Shown here in pieces: positions 17,171 through 25,918 of a DNA stretch of 64,000 bases. Under the pieces are notes generated by a model. That model was not told the origin of the DNA. It ran no database searches and saw nothing but the letters and a program-made list of their open reading frames with translations. Numbering within the stretch: position 1 is the stretch's first letter; every line of letters starts with the position of its first letter. Position numbers and translations under genes: made by a program. The DNA comes from Chloroflexota bacterium. GTDB lineage: Bacteria; Chloroflexota; Limnocylindria; P2-11E. Location: the NCBI GenBank assembly GCA_016194865.1, contig JACQAT010000007.1:62001-126000 (forward strand), read 5' to 3'.

Positions 17171-18553
17171 GTGAATGAAGCCGGGAAGATCTCGGTGATC
17201 GAGCCAAGCCGCAGGGTGCCCGTGGTCGCCGAGACCGACGTGCTCGTCGTGGGCGGCGGCCCGGCCGGCGTTGGCGCAGCGGTCGCCAGCAGTCGCGAGG
17301 GCGCCCGGACACTGCTCACCGAGCGCTATCCGTACCTCGGCGGCATGGCGTCCGGCGGGATGGTCCTCGTCATCGACGACATGATGGATGGGCCGCGTCA
17401 GACGGTGCTCGGCATCGCTCAGGAATTCTCCGAGCGTCTGGAGCGGATCGGTGCGGCCGTCTATCCGCCGGTCGAGGATCGGTACCGGGCGGACCAGGAA
17501 CTCTGGAACAAGTGGGCGAGATGGGGGGCCATCGACCTCTACGCGCACGGCCGCATGAAGCCGATCACCTACGCCGTGGCCTTCGACCCCGACGGCTGGA
17601 AGCGCGTGTCCAACGATCTGGTGCGCGACGCGCGGGTGGAGCTCCGGCTTCACAGCTGGTTCAGCCGGCCGATCATGGAGGGCGACCGCATCGCCGGCGC
17701 CATCTTCGAGACGCCGGAGGGTAGGCAGGCCATCCGCGCGAAGATCGTCATCGACGCCACCGGCGACGCCGCGGTGGCGGCTCAGACGGGCGCTCCGATC
17801 GAGCAAGGCCGTTACTTCATCACGCTCGTGCACCGCTACGGCGGCGTGGACACCGATCGGGCGATCCGCTTCGAGATCGAGCATCCCAAGAATGCGGCGG
17901 CGCTCAACAGCGAGGCCAAGCGGCTGCTCGGCGGGTCGTGGGACATGTGGTGGCTGCTCACCCCGCTGCCCGGCGTCATCTGGTGCAACTGTCCCCACCT
18001 GCGCGGCTACGACAGCACCTCGGTGGAGGACCTGACCAGGGCCGAGTTCGACGCGCGGGCGAAGATCGTGAGCACGTTCAAGTTCGCGAAGGAGAACATC
18101 CCCGGTTTCGAGAACGCATTCCTGCTCGACGTAGCGCCCCAGATGGGGGTCCGGCAGGGCCGGCTCCTCCAGGGCGAGTACGTGGTCACGGCCGAGGACA
18201 TCCAGGAGGGGCGCTGGTTCCCCGACAGCGTCGCCCGAGGGCGCGATTACTTCACGCCGTACCGCGCCCTCGTGCCGAAGCGGCTCGATCAGCTGCTGGT
18301 CGCGGGACGGTGCTACTCGGCCACTCCGATCGCGCAGCGCAGCAGCCGCGAGATCGGGCCGTGCGTGGTGATGGGGCAAGCGGCAGGGGTCGCCGCCGCC
18401 GCCGCGCTGGACGCGGGCGTCACCGTGCGAGCCGTCGATGTCCCGACCGTCCAGCGGCGACTCAGAGCGCAGGGTGCGGATCCGGGCGACGTGCCGCCGA
18501 CCGCCGCCGCCGAGCTCGTCACGGCCGCCATGGGGCGTGGGGCGGAGCGCTGA
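17171..18553 (+). CDS. FAD-dependent oxidoreductase (FAD_oxidored type)
   Basis: First gene of the 17-25 kb operon. Dinucleotide-binding motif VLVVGGGPAGVGAAVASSREG with the acidic end at LLTERYPYLGGMA identifies a two-domain FAD enzyme. The C-terminal LLVAGRCYSATPIAQRSSREIGPCVVMGQAAG is typical of the PF12831-like group. About 460 residues. GTG 17171 is preferred over the longer frame that reaches back to 17123, because that one would lie inside the operator. The substrate is unknown; it may oxidise or dehydrogenate the compound the operon degrades. Confidence 0.87.
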   Translation: MNEAGKISVIEPSRRVPVVAETDVLVVGGGPAGVGAAVASSREGARTLLTERYPYLGGMASGGMVLVIDDMMDGPRQTVLGIAQEFSERLERIGAAVYPPVEDRYRADQELWNKWARWGAIDLYAHGRMKPITYAVAFDPDGWKRVSNDLVRDARVELRLHSWFSRPIMEGDRIAGAIFETPEGRQAIRAKIVIDATGDAAVAAQTGAPIEQGRYFITLVHRYGGVDTDRAIRFEIEHPKNAAALNSEAKRLLGGSWDMWWLLTPLPGVIWCNCPHLRGYDSTSVEDLTRAEFDARAKIVSTFKFAKENIPGFENAFLLDVAPQMGVRQGRLLQGEYVVTAEDIQEGRWFPDSVARGRDYFTPYRALVPKRLDQLLVAGRCYSATPIAQRSSREIGPCVVMGQAAGVAAAAALDAGVTVRAVDVPTVQRRLRAQGADPGDVPPTAAAELVTAAMGRGAER

Positions 18554-19728
18554 TGGCCCTTCCGCTGGACGGCGTTCGCGTCGTGGACCTCACCCAGGTC
18601 GAGTTCGGTCCGGTCTGCACGCAGGCGCTCGGCGACTTCGGCGCGGATGTCATCAAGATCGAGCGTCCGGGAGTCGGCGACCTCTCGCGCTCGGCCATCC
18701 AGGACTCGGCGGGCCTGGACAATCCGGTCTATCTCAGCCTCAACCGGAACAAGCGCAGCCTCGAGCTCGATCTGCGGAAGGCCGAGGGGCGCCGGGTCGT
18801 CCACGACCTGGTCGCGCGGTCCGACGTCATCGTCAACAACTTCCGTCCAGGCGTGATGGAGCGCCTCGACCTGGGCTACGAGCGGCTTCGCGAGATCAAT
18901 CCGCGGATCATCTACGCGTTCGGCTCGGGCTTCGGCAGCGCCGGCCCGTACGCTCACAAGGGCGGGCAGGACGTCCTCGCCCAGGCGCTCACCGGCGCGA
19001 TGGCCCGTCGGGCCGATCCGAGCCATCCGCTCGCCATCTATGCCACCGCCCTCGCCGACTACACCGCCGGGATGCTCATGACGCAGGGCATTCTCCTGGC
19101 GCTCCTGGCTCGTGAGCGGACCGGCGAAGGCCAGCGGGTCGACGTCTCGCTCTACGACGCGCTCCTCTCGATGCAGCTGCAGGAAGCGACGATGTCGCTC
19201 ATGCGGGGGGTCGAGCTGAACTGGGCCGCGAAGCCGCTCTCCGGCGTCTTCCCGACCGAGGACGGCGCCATCGTCATCGTGGGCGCGTTCAAAGCGAACC
19301 CGCTGCGCGACATCTGCGCCGCGCTCGAGCTCGACGATCTCTCACTGCTTCCGGAGTACGCGACCGAGGGGGCGCAGGTCGCCAACCGCGCGCAGCTCCA
19401 GCTGGCGTTCGCGCAGCGGATCGCGCAGTCACCGACCGCGCACTGGATCGGGCGTCTCGAAGCGGTCGACATCCTCTGCGCTCCGGTGCTGCCCCTGAGC
19501 ACGGCGCTCGCGGACGCGCAGGTCGCCGCCAACGAGATGGTCTGGCGCATCCCGCATGCGGCGGGCGAGGTCGCCACGCTCGCCAACCCGGTGAAGCTGT
19601 CGGCGACGCCGGCCTGCGCTCGCCGCGGCCCGCCGCGACTCGGCGAGCACACCGTCGAGGTCCTGCGCGAGCTCGGCTATTCAGCAGAGCGGATCGACGC
19701 GCTGGTCGCGTCGGGCGTGCCGACGTGA
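18553..19728 (+). CDS. CaiB/BaiF-type (family III) CoA-transferase
   Basis: Moves CoA from a CoA-thioester to a free carboxylic acid. The N-terminus LDGVRVVDLTQVEFGPVCTQALGDFGADVIKIE is a family hallmark, with NRNKRSLELDLRK following. The catalytic Asp is in TALADYTAGM. Length of 391 is standard. It starts within the preceding stop (TGATG) and ends in GTGA with the hydratase gene. It probably activates the operon's substrate or an intermediate to its CoA ester. Confidence 0.93.
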   Translation: MALPLDGVRVVDLTQVEFGPVCTQALGDFGADVIKIERPGVGDLSRSAIQDSAGLDNPVYLSLNRNKRSLELDLRKAEGRRVVHDLVARSDVIVNNFRPGVMERLDLGYERLREINPRIIYAFGSGFGSAGPYAHKGGQDVLAQALTGAMARRADPSHPLAIYATALADYTAGMLMTQGILLALLARERTGEGQRVDVSLYDALLSMQLQEATMSLMRGVELNWAAKPLSGVFPTEDGAIVIVGAFKANPLRDICAALELDDLSLLPEYATEGAQVANRAQLQLAFAQRIAQSPTAHWIGRLEAVDILCAPVLPLSTALADAQVAANEMVWRIPHAAGEVATLANPVKLSATPACARRGPPRLGEHTVEVLRELGYSAERIDALVASGVPT

Positions 19729-20504
19729 GCGGCATCCTCTACGAGCTCAAGGACCACGTGGCGCGCGTCACGATCGACCGGCCCCAGGTCCTCAACGCCA
19801 TCGATCCGGCCACCGAGCGGGAGCTGGAGCGGATCTGGGCGCGCATCGAGCCCGACCGGGACGTCTGGGTCGTCGTCGTCACCGGTGCCGGCGACCGCGC
19901 GTTCTCCGTCGGCTTCGACGTCAAGGCGCAGGAGGTGGAGCCGGGGCTCGCCTACTGGGCCCGGGAGCGGCCAGGTGGCTTCGGCGGTCTCGCGCTCCGC
20001 CGGACCCTCAACGTCCCGGTGATCGCCGCCGTGAACGGATACGCGTTGGGCGGCGGTATGGAGATCGTCCTCGGCTGCGACATCGTGGTCGCCGTGGAGG
20101 AGGCGCGCTTCGGGCTGACCGAGCCGCGGATCGGGTGGCTCCCGCTCGACGGCGGCGTGTTCCAGCTGGTCCGGCAGCTACCCCACCGGCTGGCGATGGG
20201 CATGCTCCTCACCGGGGAGCAGATCAGCGCCGCCGAGGCGTACCGCTACGGCCTGATCAACGAGGTCGTCCCGCGCGGCGGGCTCGCGGAGGCGGTGCAG
20301 CGCTGGGTCGACCGGGTGCTCCTGTGCGCTCCGCTGTCCCTGCGGGCCATCAAGGAGATGGTGCAACGGACGGCGGCCATGCCGGTGGAGGACGCGATCC
20401 GAATGCGCTTTCCCGCGCTGATCGAGGCGCTGGGATCCGAGGATGCGATCGAGGGGGTCAAGGCATTTCAAGAAAAGCGAACGCCGCGGTGGCGGGGGTC
20501 GTGA
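19725..20504 (+). CDS. Enoyl-CoA hydratase/isomerase (crotonase) family
   Basis: 259-residue crotonase. The oxyanion-hole segment is GDRAFSVGFDVKA, and the two acidic positions of hydratases are present: Glu in YALGGGMEIVLGCD and Glu in FGLTEPRIGW. This supports hydration (or ring opening/isomerisation) of a CoA ester made by the preceding transferase. GTG 19725 overlaps the upstream stop. Confidence 0.92.
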   Translation: MSGILYELKDHVARVTIDRPQVLNAIDPATERELERIWARIEPDRDVWVVVVTGAGDRAFSVGFDVKAQEVEPGLAYWARERPGGFGGLALRRTLNVPVIAAVNGYALGGGMEIVLGCDIVVAVEEARFGLTEPRIGWLPLDGGVFQLVRQLPHRLAMGMLLTGEQISAAEAYRYGLINEVVPRGGLAEAVQRWVDRVLLCAPLSLRAIKEMVQRTAAMPVEDAIRMRFPALIEALGSEDAIEGVKAFQEKRTPRWRGS

Positions 20505-20624
20505 CCAGCGGCCCGCGGGGAGGAGGGGGAGAGCGCTTCTGGCAATCGCGTGTCCGAACCAGGTGACGCGCTCGTCCGGCAGGGCGACCAGGCTCTGACC
20601 CGATCGCGCGGAAAGGGGCGATCC

Positions 20625-21722
20625 ATGACCAACGCGAAGGACTCGCTGTCACTCACTCGTCGCGGACTCCTGCGCGCGGGCGGTGCCCTGTCGCTCGGCG
20701 CCATGGGCACTGGACTGCTCGCCGCCTGCGCGCCGGCGGCCCAGCCGGCGTCCCTGCCGACCGCGACCTCCGCCGCCGCCGCGGCGACCCAGGTCGCGAC
20801 GCCGAAGCCGCCGCAGCCAGTGAGCATGCGCCTCGGCTGGCTCGCGAACTCGCAGTACGCGGGCGACTTCGTCGCGCTCGACAAGGGCTACTACAAGGAG
20901 CGCGGGATCGACCTCCGGATCGACCCGGGTGGGCCGAACATCGATCCGGTCTCGCTGACCGCGAGCGGCTCGAACACGATCGGGAACGTCTCCTCGATCG
21001 CGGCGATGTTCCTCGCGCGCTCGAACGGCATCCCGGTGCGGGCCTTCGCCACCGCACTCCAACGCCATCCCTTCGCGTTCATCACGCTCGATCAGAGCAT
21101 CAAGTCCCCCGAGGACTTCGTCGGCAAGAGGATCGGCATCCAGGCCACCGCGCGCCCGCTCATCGATGCGGTCATCGCGAAATACAAGCTGCCGCGCGAC
21201 AAGATCACGATCTCGGTGATCGGCTCGGAGACCGTTCCGCTGCTGACCAAGCAGGTCGACATCATCACCGCCTGGGTCATCGACGCACCGCAGATGGCCG
21301 CGGTCGGCCCCGGCGCGAAAGCGCTGCTCCTCTGGGACATGGGCATTCAGCTCTACGCGTTCACCTACTTCACCACGGATGAGGTGCTCAAGAGCCGCCC
21401 CGACATGCTCGCCGACTTCGTGGCCGCGAGCGCCAAGGGGTGGGAGTGGGCCGCCGATCATCCGGAGGAGGCCACCGACATCACGCTGAAGTACGCGAAG
21501 GATCTGAAGCGCGACCTCGAGCTGGCGACGTGGAAGCAGGAGAGCTCCTTCCTCTGGTCGGCCAAGACGAAGGAGCAGGGCTGGGGTTGGATGGAGCCCC
21601 AGGTGTGGGACGAGGCGATCAGGGTCTACGGCGATCTCGGCCTGCTCAAGGCGCCGATCACCTCAAAGGACGCGATGACCCAGGAGATCCTGCAACGTGT
21701 CGCCAGCCGACCCAAGCGCTAG
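20625..21722 (+). CDS. ABC transporter substrate-binding lipoprotein (NMT1/SsuA-like)
   Basis: Extracytoplasmic receptor. Signal sequence with twin arginines (LTRRGLLRAGGALSLG) and a lipobox LLAAC, so probably Tat-exported and lipid-anchored. The mature part begins with a low-complexity Pro/Ala/Thr linker, then LGWLANSQYAGDFVALDKGYYKERGI, typical of nitrate/taurine/thiamine-precursor-type binding proteins. The start ATG 20625 has GAAAGGGG upstream. The 120-bp gap before it is the only sizeable spacer in the operon and may hold a secondary promoter. Confidence 0.92.
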   Translation: MTNAKDSLSLTRRGLLRAGGALSLGAMGTGLLAACAPAAQPASLPTATSAAAAATQVATPKPPQPVSMRLGWLANSQYAGDFVALDKGYYKERGIDLRIDPGGPNIDPVSLTASGSNTIGNVSSIAAMFLARSNGIPVRAFATALQRHPFAFITLDQSIKSPEDFVGKRIGIQATARPLIDAVIAKYKLPRDKITISVIGSETVPLLTKQVDIITAWVIDAPQMAAVGPGAKALLLWDMGIQLYAFTYFTTDEVLKSRPDMLADFVAASAKGWEWAADHPEEATDITLKYAKDLKRDLELATWKQESSFLWSAKTKEQGWGWMEPQVWDEAIRVYGDLGLLKAPITSKDAMTQEILQRVASRPKR

Positions 21723-22503
21723 CCGGATCGACCTGGCAGCGATCCAGCTCGAGGAGGTGGGGATGACGTTCCCCACCTCCTCGGTTCCGCTGCGCGTGCT
21801 CGAAGCCGTGAGCCTCGCGGTCCGGCCGGGCGAGTTCGTGTCGCTGCTCGGACCGTCCGGATGCGGCAAGTCGACGGTCCTGCGGCTTGTCGCGGACATC
21901 CTCGTGCCCACCGATGGACGCATCACCGTCAACGGCGAGAGCCCGGAGACGGCACGCCGCCGCCGCGCCTTCGGCTTCGTTTTCCAGGACGCGACACTGC
22001 TCGCCTGGCGGAGCACCCTTGAGAACGTCCTGCTGCCGCTCGAGATCAGCGGCGACGCGAGCCGGGGGCGCGAGCGCGCCCGGCGACTGCTCGATCTCGT
22101 CGGCCTCGCGAAGTTCGAGAGTGCCTACCCCTGGCAGCTGTCGGGAGGGATGCGTCAGCGCGTCGCCATCGCGCGCGCGCTGGTCACGGAGCCGCGGATC
22201 CTGCTCATGGACGAGCCCTTCGGTGCCCTCGATGAGATCACGCGTGAGTACATGAACCTTGAGCTGCTGCGCATCTGGCAGGCGACCGCGACGACGATCT
22301 TCTTCGTGACCCACAGCTCCCCGGAAGCCGTCTTCCTGTCCGACCGCGTGGTCGTGCTGGGCACGCGGCCGGGACGGGTCAAGCTCGATCTGGCGGTCGA
22401 CCTGCCACGCCCGCGCGATCCGGCGCTCAAGGAGACGGTGGAGTTCGCGCGTTACACGGCGGCGCTCCGGCGGACGCTCGTAGGGGAAACCAGGCTCGAA
22501 TGA
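21697..22503 (+). CDS. ABC transporter ATP-binding protein (SsuB/TauB-like)
   Basis: 268-residue ATPase of the importer. Walker A GPSGCGKST, Q-loop VFQDATLLAW, signature LSGGMRQR, Walker B LLMDEPFGALDE and H-loop VTHSSPEA are all intact. GTG 21697 lies 26 nt inside the preceding gene. It ends in ATGA with the permease. Confidence 0.95.
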   Translation: MSPADPSASRIDLAAIQLEEVGMTFPTSSVPLRVLEAVSLAVRPGEFVSLLGPSGCGKSTVLRLVADILVPTDGRITVNGESPETARRRRAFGFVFQDATLLAWRSTLENVLLPLEISGDASRGRERARRLLDLVGLAKFESAYPWQLSGGMRQRVAIARALVTEPRILLMDEPFGALDEITREYMNLELLRIWQATATTIFFVTHSSPEAVFLSDRVVVLGTRPGRVKLDLAVDLPRPRDPALKETVEFARYTAALRRTLVGETRLE

Positions 22504-23306
22504 TGGCTATCGCCGCCGCGCGGCAGACTCCCCGCGGCCGCGTCGCCGCGCTGATCCGCCAATTCGGGCTGCCGGCGCTCGGCATCCTGACGATCCTCGG
22601 CTACTGGGAGCTGCACATTCGCCTGTTCAGCGTGCCGAATTACCTGATGCCACCTCCCTCGCTCATCGCGGTCACGCTGGTCGAGGAGTGGCCGACGCTC
22701 GAACGCAACGTCGGCACGACGGTGATCGAGGCCGTCGGCGGGTTCCTCCTCGGCAACGCGGTCGCGATCCTGCTCGCCGTCCTGTTCGTCCACAACCGGC
22801 CGATGGAGCGCACGCTCTTCCCGGTCGCGGTCGCTGTGCGCACGGTGCCGATCATCGCCATCGCGCCGATCCTCGTGCTGCTGCTCGGCAACGGCTACGC
22901 GCCGAAGGTGGTCATCGCCGCGCTCATCTCGTTCTTTCCGACGCTCGTGAATATGGTGCGCGGCCTCCAGGCGGTCGAGACGTCGGCGCTCGAGCTCATG
23001 CGCGTCCTCTCCGCGACCAAGGCACAGGTCTTCTTCAAGCTGCGGCTGCCCTCCTCGCTGCCATTCCTCTTTGCGGCGCTGAAGATCGCGACCGCCTCCT
23101 CGGTCATCGGGGCGATCGTCGCGGAGTGGATCGGCGCGGACACCGGTCTCGGCTACCTGATCGTCATCTCGACGTTCGAGTTCCGCACCGGCCTCCTCTA
23201 CGCCACGACCGCGGTGGCATCGTTCCTTGCGCTCGCGCTCTTCCTGTCGGTCGTTGCGCTCGAGCGGCTCATCGTCCGCTGGCAGCCGGATACACCACGC
23301 CAGTGA
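22500..23306 (+). CDS. ABC transporter permease (SsuC/TauC-like)
   Basis: 268-residue membrane protein with six hydrophobic segments and the ATPase-contact (EAA-like) region ETSALELMRVLSATKAQVFFKLRLPSSLPFLF. Completes the importer with the two preceding genes. Overlaps at both ends (ATGA, GTGA). Confidence 0.94.
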   Translation: MMAIAAARQTPRGRVAALIRQFGLPALGILTILGYWELHIRLFSVPNYLMPPPSLIAVTLVEEWPTLERNVGTTVIEAVGGFLLGNAVAILLAVLFVHNRPMERTLFPVAVAVRTVPIIAIAPILVLLLGNGYAPKVVIAALISFFPTLVNMVRGLQAVETSALELMRVLSATKAQVFFKLRLPSSLPFLFAALKIATASSVIGAIVAEWIGADTGLGYLIVISTFEFRTGLLYATTAVASFLALALFLSVVALERLIVRWQPDTPRQ

Positions 23307-24592
23307 GCGGGGCGTCGCTCACGCTGCTCGCGGACGAGGTGCTCACGCTCGACGCGGCCGGGACGGTCTATGCGCCCGGTGCCGTCGTGATCGAGGGCCC
23401 GCGCATCCGCGCGGTCGGGCCGCCGCCCGCGGCGGCGAGCGGCGAGGTCGCCGACCTCCGCGGCTGCGTCCTCCTGCCCGGGCTCATCAACGTGCACACG
23501 CACACTCCGATGTGGCTCTTTCGAGGACTCACCGAGGATGTACCCCGTGGCGAGTGGCTGACCGGGCGGATGCGCCCACTGGAACGGCGGGTCGGCGTGC
23601 CCGAGCTCCGCGCGGGCGCGCGGGCCGGCTGCCTGGAGCTCCTGCTCAACGGCGTGACGACCATCGCCGACCGGTACGGGCACATGGCCGACATCGCCGG
23701 CGCGGTCGAGGAGAGCGGCCTGCGCGCTGTGATCGCGCACTCGCTGTACGACGACAGCGTGGAGCGCGAGCTCCCGATCGCGGAGGCGCTGCTCGAGCGG
23801 TTCGGTACCGACCCGAGGCGCTCGCGTGTCTGGGCCGGCCTCGGCCCCCATGCCACCGACACCTGCGGCCCCGACCTGCTGCGGCGCGTGCAGGCGCTCG
23901 CGGAGCGCACCGGCGCGCGCGTCTTCATTCACCTCGCGCAGTCGGAGCAGGAGGTCGCCGAGGTGCGCCGCCAGGGCCACGCGGGGTGCGCTTCGTACCT
24001 TGACGAGGTGGGGCTCCTCGGCCCGACCGTGGTCGCGGCGCACGCGATCTATCTCACTGATGAGGAAGCCGACCTGGTCGGTCGCCGCGGGACCGCGGTC
24101 GCTCACTGTCCGAGCAGCAACGCGAAGCTCGAGGGTCGCGTCGCACCGATCGGCCGGCTGCGGCGAGCGGGTGCCATCGTCGGGCTCGGAACCGACGCGG
24201 CCTGTTGCAACAACGCGATGGACCTGTTCGCCGAAATGAGGGTCGCCGGGCTGCTGAACAAGGTCGCCGCGGATGATCCCGCCGCGCTTCCAGCCAGCGA
24301 CCTGCTTCGCATGGCCACGATCGACGCTGCCAGCGCGCTCGGCATCGCCGATCTGGTCGGGACGCTCGAGCCGGGCAAGCGTGCGGACATCATCGCCGTG
24401 TCGCGGCAGGCACCGCACCTGCTGCCCTGGCACGACGCCACCCCCAACCTGGTGTACGCGGCACGAGGCTCCGACGTCGTCGCGGTCTTCGTCGACGGGA
24501 GACCCATCGTGCTGGAACGCCGTCCGGTCCACCTCGATCCGGAGCGGATCGTCGCCGAGGCAACGCGCGCCGCCTTGTCGCTCGCAGGATGA
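23303..24592 (+). CDS. Amidohydrolase (ATZ/TRZ and cytosine-deaminase-like)
   Basis: 429-residue metal-dependent hydrolase, last gene of the operon. Metal ligands appear in NVHTHTPM, HLAQSEQE, AAHAIYLTDEE and the Asp of GTDAACCNNAMDLFAEM; PSSNAKL is the usual substrate-loop block. The family removes amino or other groups from N-heterocycles (melamine-type, S-adenosylhomocysteine, hydroxyatrazine). Its place after a dedicated importer suggests that it acts on the imported compound, perhaps first. GTG 23303 overlaps the permease stop. Confidence 0.9.
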   Translation: MSGASLTLLADEVLTLDAAGTVYAPGAVVIEGPRIRAVGPPPAAASGEVADLRGCVLLPGLINVHTHTPMWLFRGLTEDVPRGEWLTGRMRPLERRVGVPELRAGARAGCLELLLNGVTTIADRYGHMADIAGAVEESGLRAVIAHSLYDDSVERELPIAEALLERFGTDPRRSRVWAGLGPHATDTCGPDLLRRVQALAERTGARVFIHLAQSEQEVAEVRRQGHAGCASYLDEVGLLGPTVVAAHAIYLTDEEADLVGRRGTAVAHCPSSNAKLEGRVAPIGRLRRAGAIVGLGTDAACCNNAMDLFAEMRVAGLLNKVAADDPAALPASDLLRMATIDAASALGIADLVGTLEPGKRADIIAVSRQAPHLLPWHDATPNLVYAARGSDVVAVFVDGRPIVLERRPVHLDPERIVAEATRAALSLAG

Positions 24593-24618
24593 TCCGTTCG
24601 GCATGACGACGATCGTTC

Positions 24619-25050
24619 CTAGATCCCTGCGAGCTCCTTCGGCACGTCGCTCCGCTCGCTGCCGATCTCCCCGTCCTTGCCCTGGAACCCGTGCGGAAAG
24701 ATGCGCAGCAGCAGATAGGTCCCGGTCGTCGGATCCTCCGTCGCGTCCACGACGAGCGAGGGACCCCAGCGCGAGCTGAACCGCTCGCCGACGGCGGGCT
24801 TGCGGTCCGCGAGGTCGAATCCCTCACGGTCCCATTGGAGCACCGCATAGCCGCGGACGATGCGCTCTTCGTCGCCACCCTCATCGGGACGCCACTGATG
24901 CGCGCCCGGATGCTGCCGCTGGCAGACCGCGGGTGAGCCCGAGTGCAGCACGACCCACTTGTGGACGTCGGCGTCCTTCGACTGCGCGCCCTGCGGATAG
25001 GCTTCCGCGTGCAGCTTGCGACCCGTCGCGCAGAGGTAATAAAAGAGCAT
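24619..25050 (-). CDS. Hypothetical protein, 143 aa
   Basis: Unrecognised. Starts MLFYYLCATGRKLHAEAY and is otherwise soluble, with strand-like segments (GYAVLQWDREGFDL; GTYLLLRIFPHGF). ATG 25050 has CATACT 7 nt upstream on this strand, a leaderless arrangement, and shares the CATG palindrome with the divergent hydrolase start. Confidence 0.6.
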   Translation of the reverse strand: MLFYYLCATGRKLHAEAYPQGAQSKDADVHKWVVLHSGSPAVCQRQHPGAHQWRPDEGGDEERIVRGYAVLQWDREGFDLADRKPAVGERFSSRWGPSLVVDATEDPTTGTYLLLRIFPHGFQGKDGEIGSERSDVPKELAGI

Positions 25051-25918
25051 GGATCGCAGTATGACGGCCCGGACCGTGACGGTCGTGGGCGCGCGCATGC
25101 GCGTGATCGGATCCTCCGCGGGAACGCGCGAGCCCGTGCTCCTCGTCCACGGGGTCGGGGGCTGGGCCGAGAACTGGCGCGAGACGCTGCGGGCCCTCGA
25201 GGCCGCGGGGCATCCCGCGTACGCCCTCGATCTCCCTGGCTTCGGTCAGAGCGAGCGCGTGCGCCGCGCGCGCTACTTCGATGCCGCGCGCCCGTTCTAC
25301 GCCGAGCTCATCGTCGGCACGCTTGACGCGCTGGGCCTGGCCCATGCGCATCTCGTGGGTCATTCGTTGGGCGGCGCCATCGCGTACACCGCGGCGGTCC
25401 ACGCGCCGGATCGCTTCAGCTCCCTGGTGCTCGTCGCGGGCGCCGGCCTCGGCCTGGAGGTCGCCTTCTCGCTTCGCCTCGCGGCCCTGCCGGGAATGGG
25501 GCTGCTCGCGCGGCTGCGCGGTCGCAGGTACGCGCGCGCCGGCCTCGCGAGCTGCTTCCTCGATCCTCGCCGTGCGCCGGAGGAGCTGTGGCTCGAGGCG
25601 GATCGCTACGTGCCTCCGTCGCTCGGCGAGACGATCCGCGTGCTGCGTCACGGGCTCACGCTTCGCGGCGTGCGGCCGCGGCTTCGCGAGGCCTGGGCGG
25701 CGCGCGCCCCTCGCTTCACCCGGCCGGTCCTCGTCGTATGGGGCCGCGAGGACGTCGTCATCCCAGTGGCTGCCGCCACAGCGGCGCGCGAGCTGTTCCC
25801 GCGCGCGGAGGTCGTGGTGATCCCCGACGCGGGGCACTTGGTGATGATCGAGCAGCCGAGCGCCTTCGCGCGGGCGCTGCTTCCGTTCCTCGACCGCGTG
25901 GCACCATTGCCGCGGTGA
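25049..25918 (+). CDS. Alpha/beta hydrolase
   Basis: 289 residues, complete triad: Ser in VGHSLGGA, Asp in VVWGREDVVIP and His in IPDAGHLVMIE. The HGVGGWAENW segment forms the oxyanion hole. ATG 25049 follows TAATAA by 6 nt; ATG 25061 is in frame. It overlaps the dehydrogenase gene as GTGA, so it is co-transcribed with the 2-oxoacid dehydrogenase cluster. Substrate unknown. Confidence 0.87.
   Translation: MDRSMTARTVTVVGARMRVIGSSAGTREPVLLVHGVGGWAENWRETLRALEAAGHPAYALDLPGFGQSERVRRARYFDAARPFYAELIVGTLDALGLAHAHLVGHSLGGAIAYTAAVHAPDRFSSLVLVAGAGLGLEVAFSLRLAALPGMGLLARLRGRRYARAGLASCFLDPRRAPEELWLEADRYVPPSLGETIRVLRHGLTLRGVRPRLREAWAARAPRFTRPVLVVWGREDVVIPVAAATAARELFPRAEVVVIPDAGHLVMIEQPSAFARALLPFLDRVAPLPR

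Noticed and set aside
20505-20624. Riboswitch in the gap before the substrate-binding gene
   Set aside because: No THI-box, cobalamin or other known core was recognised; only an SD and GC-rich sequence.
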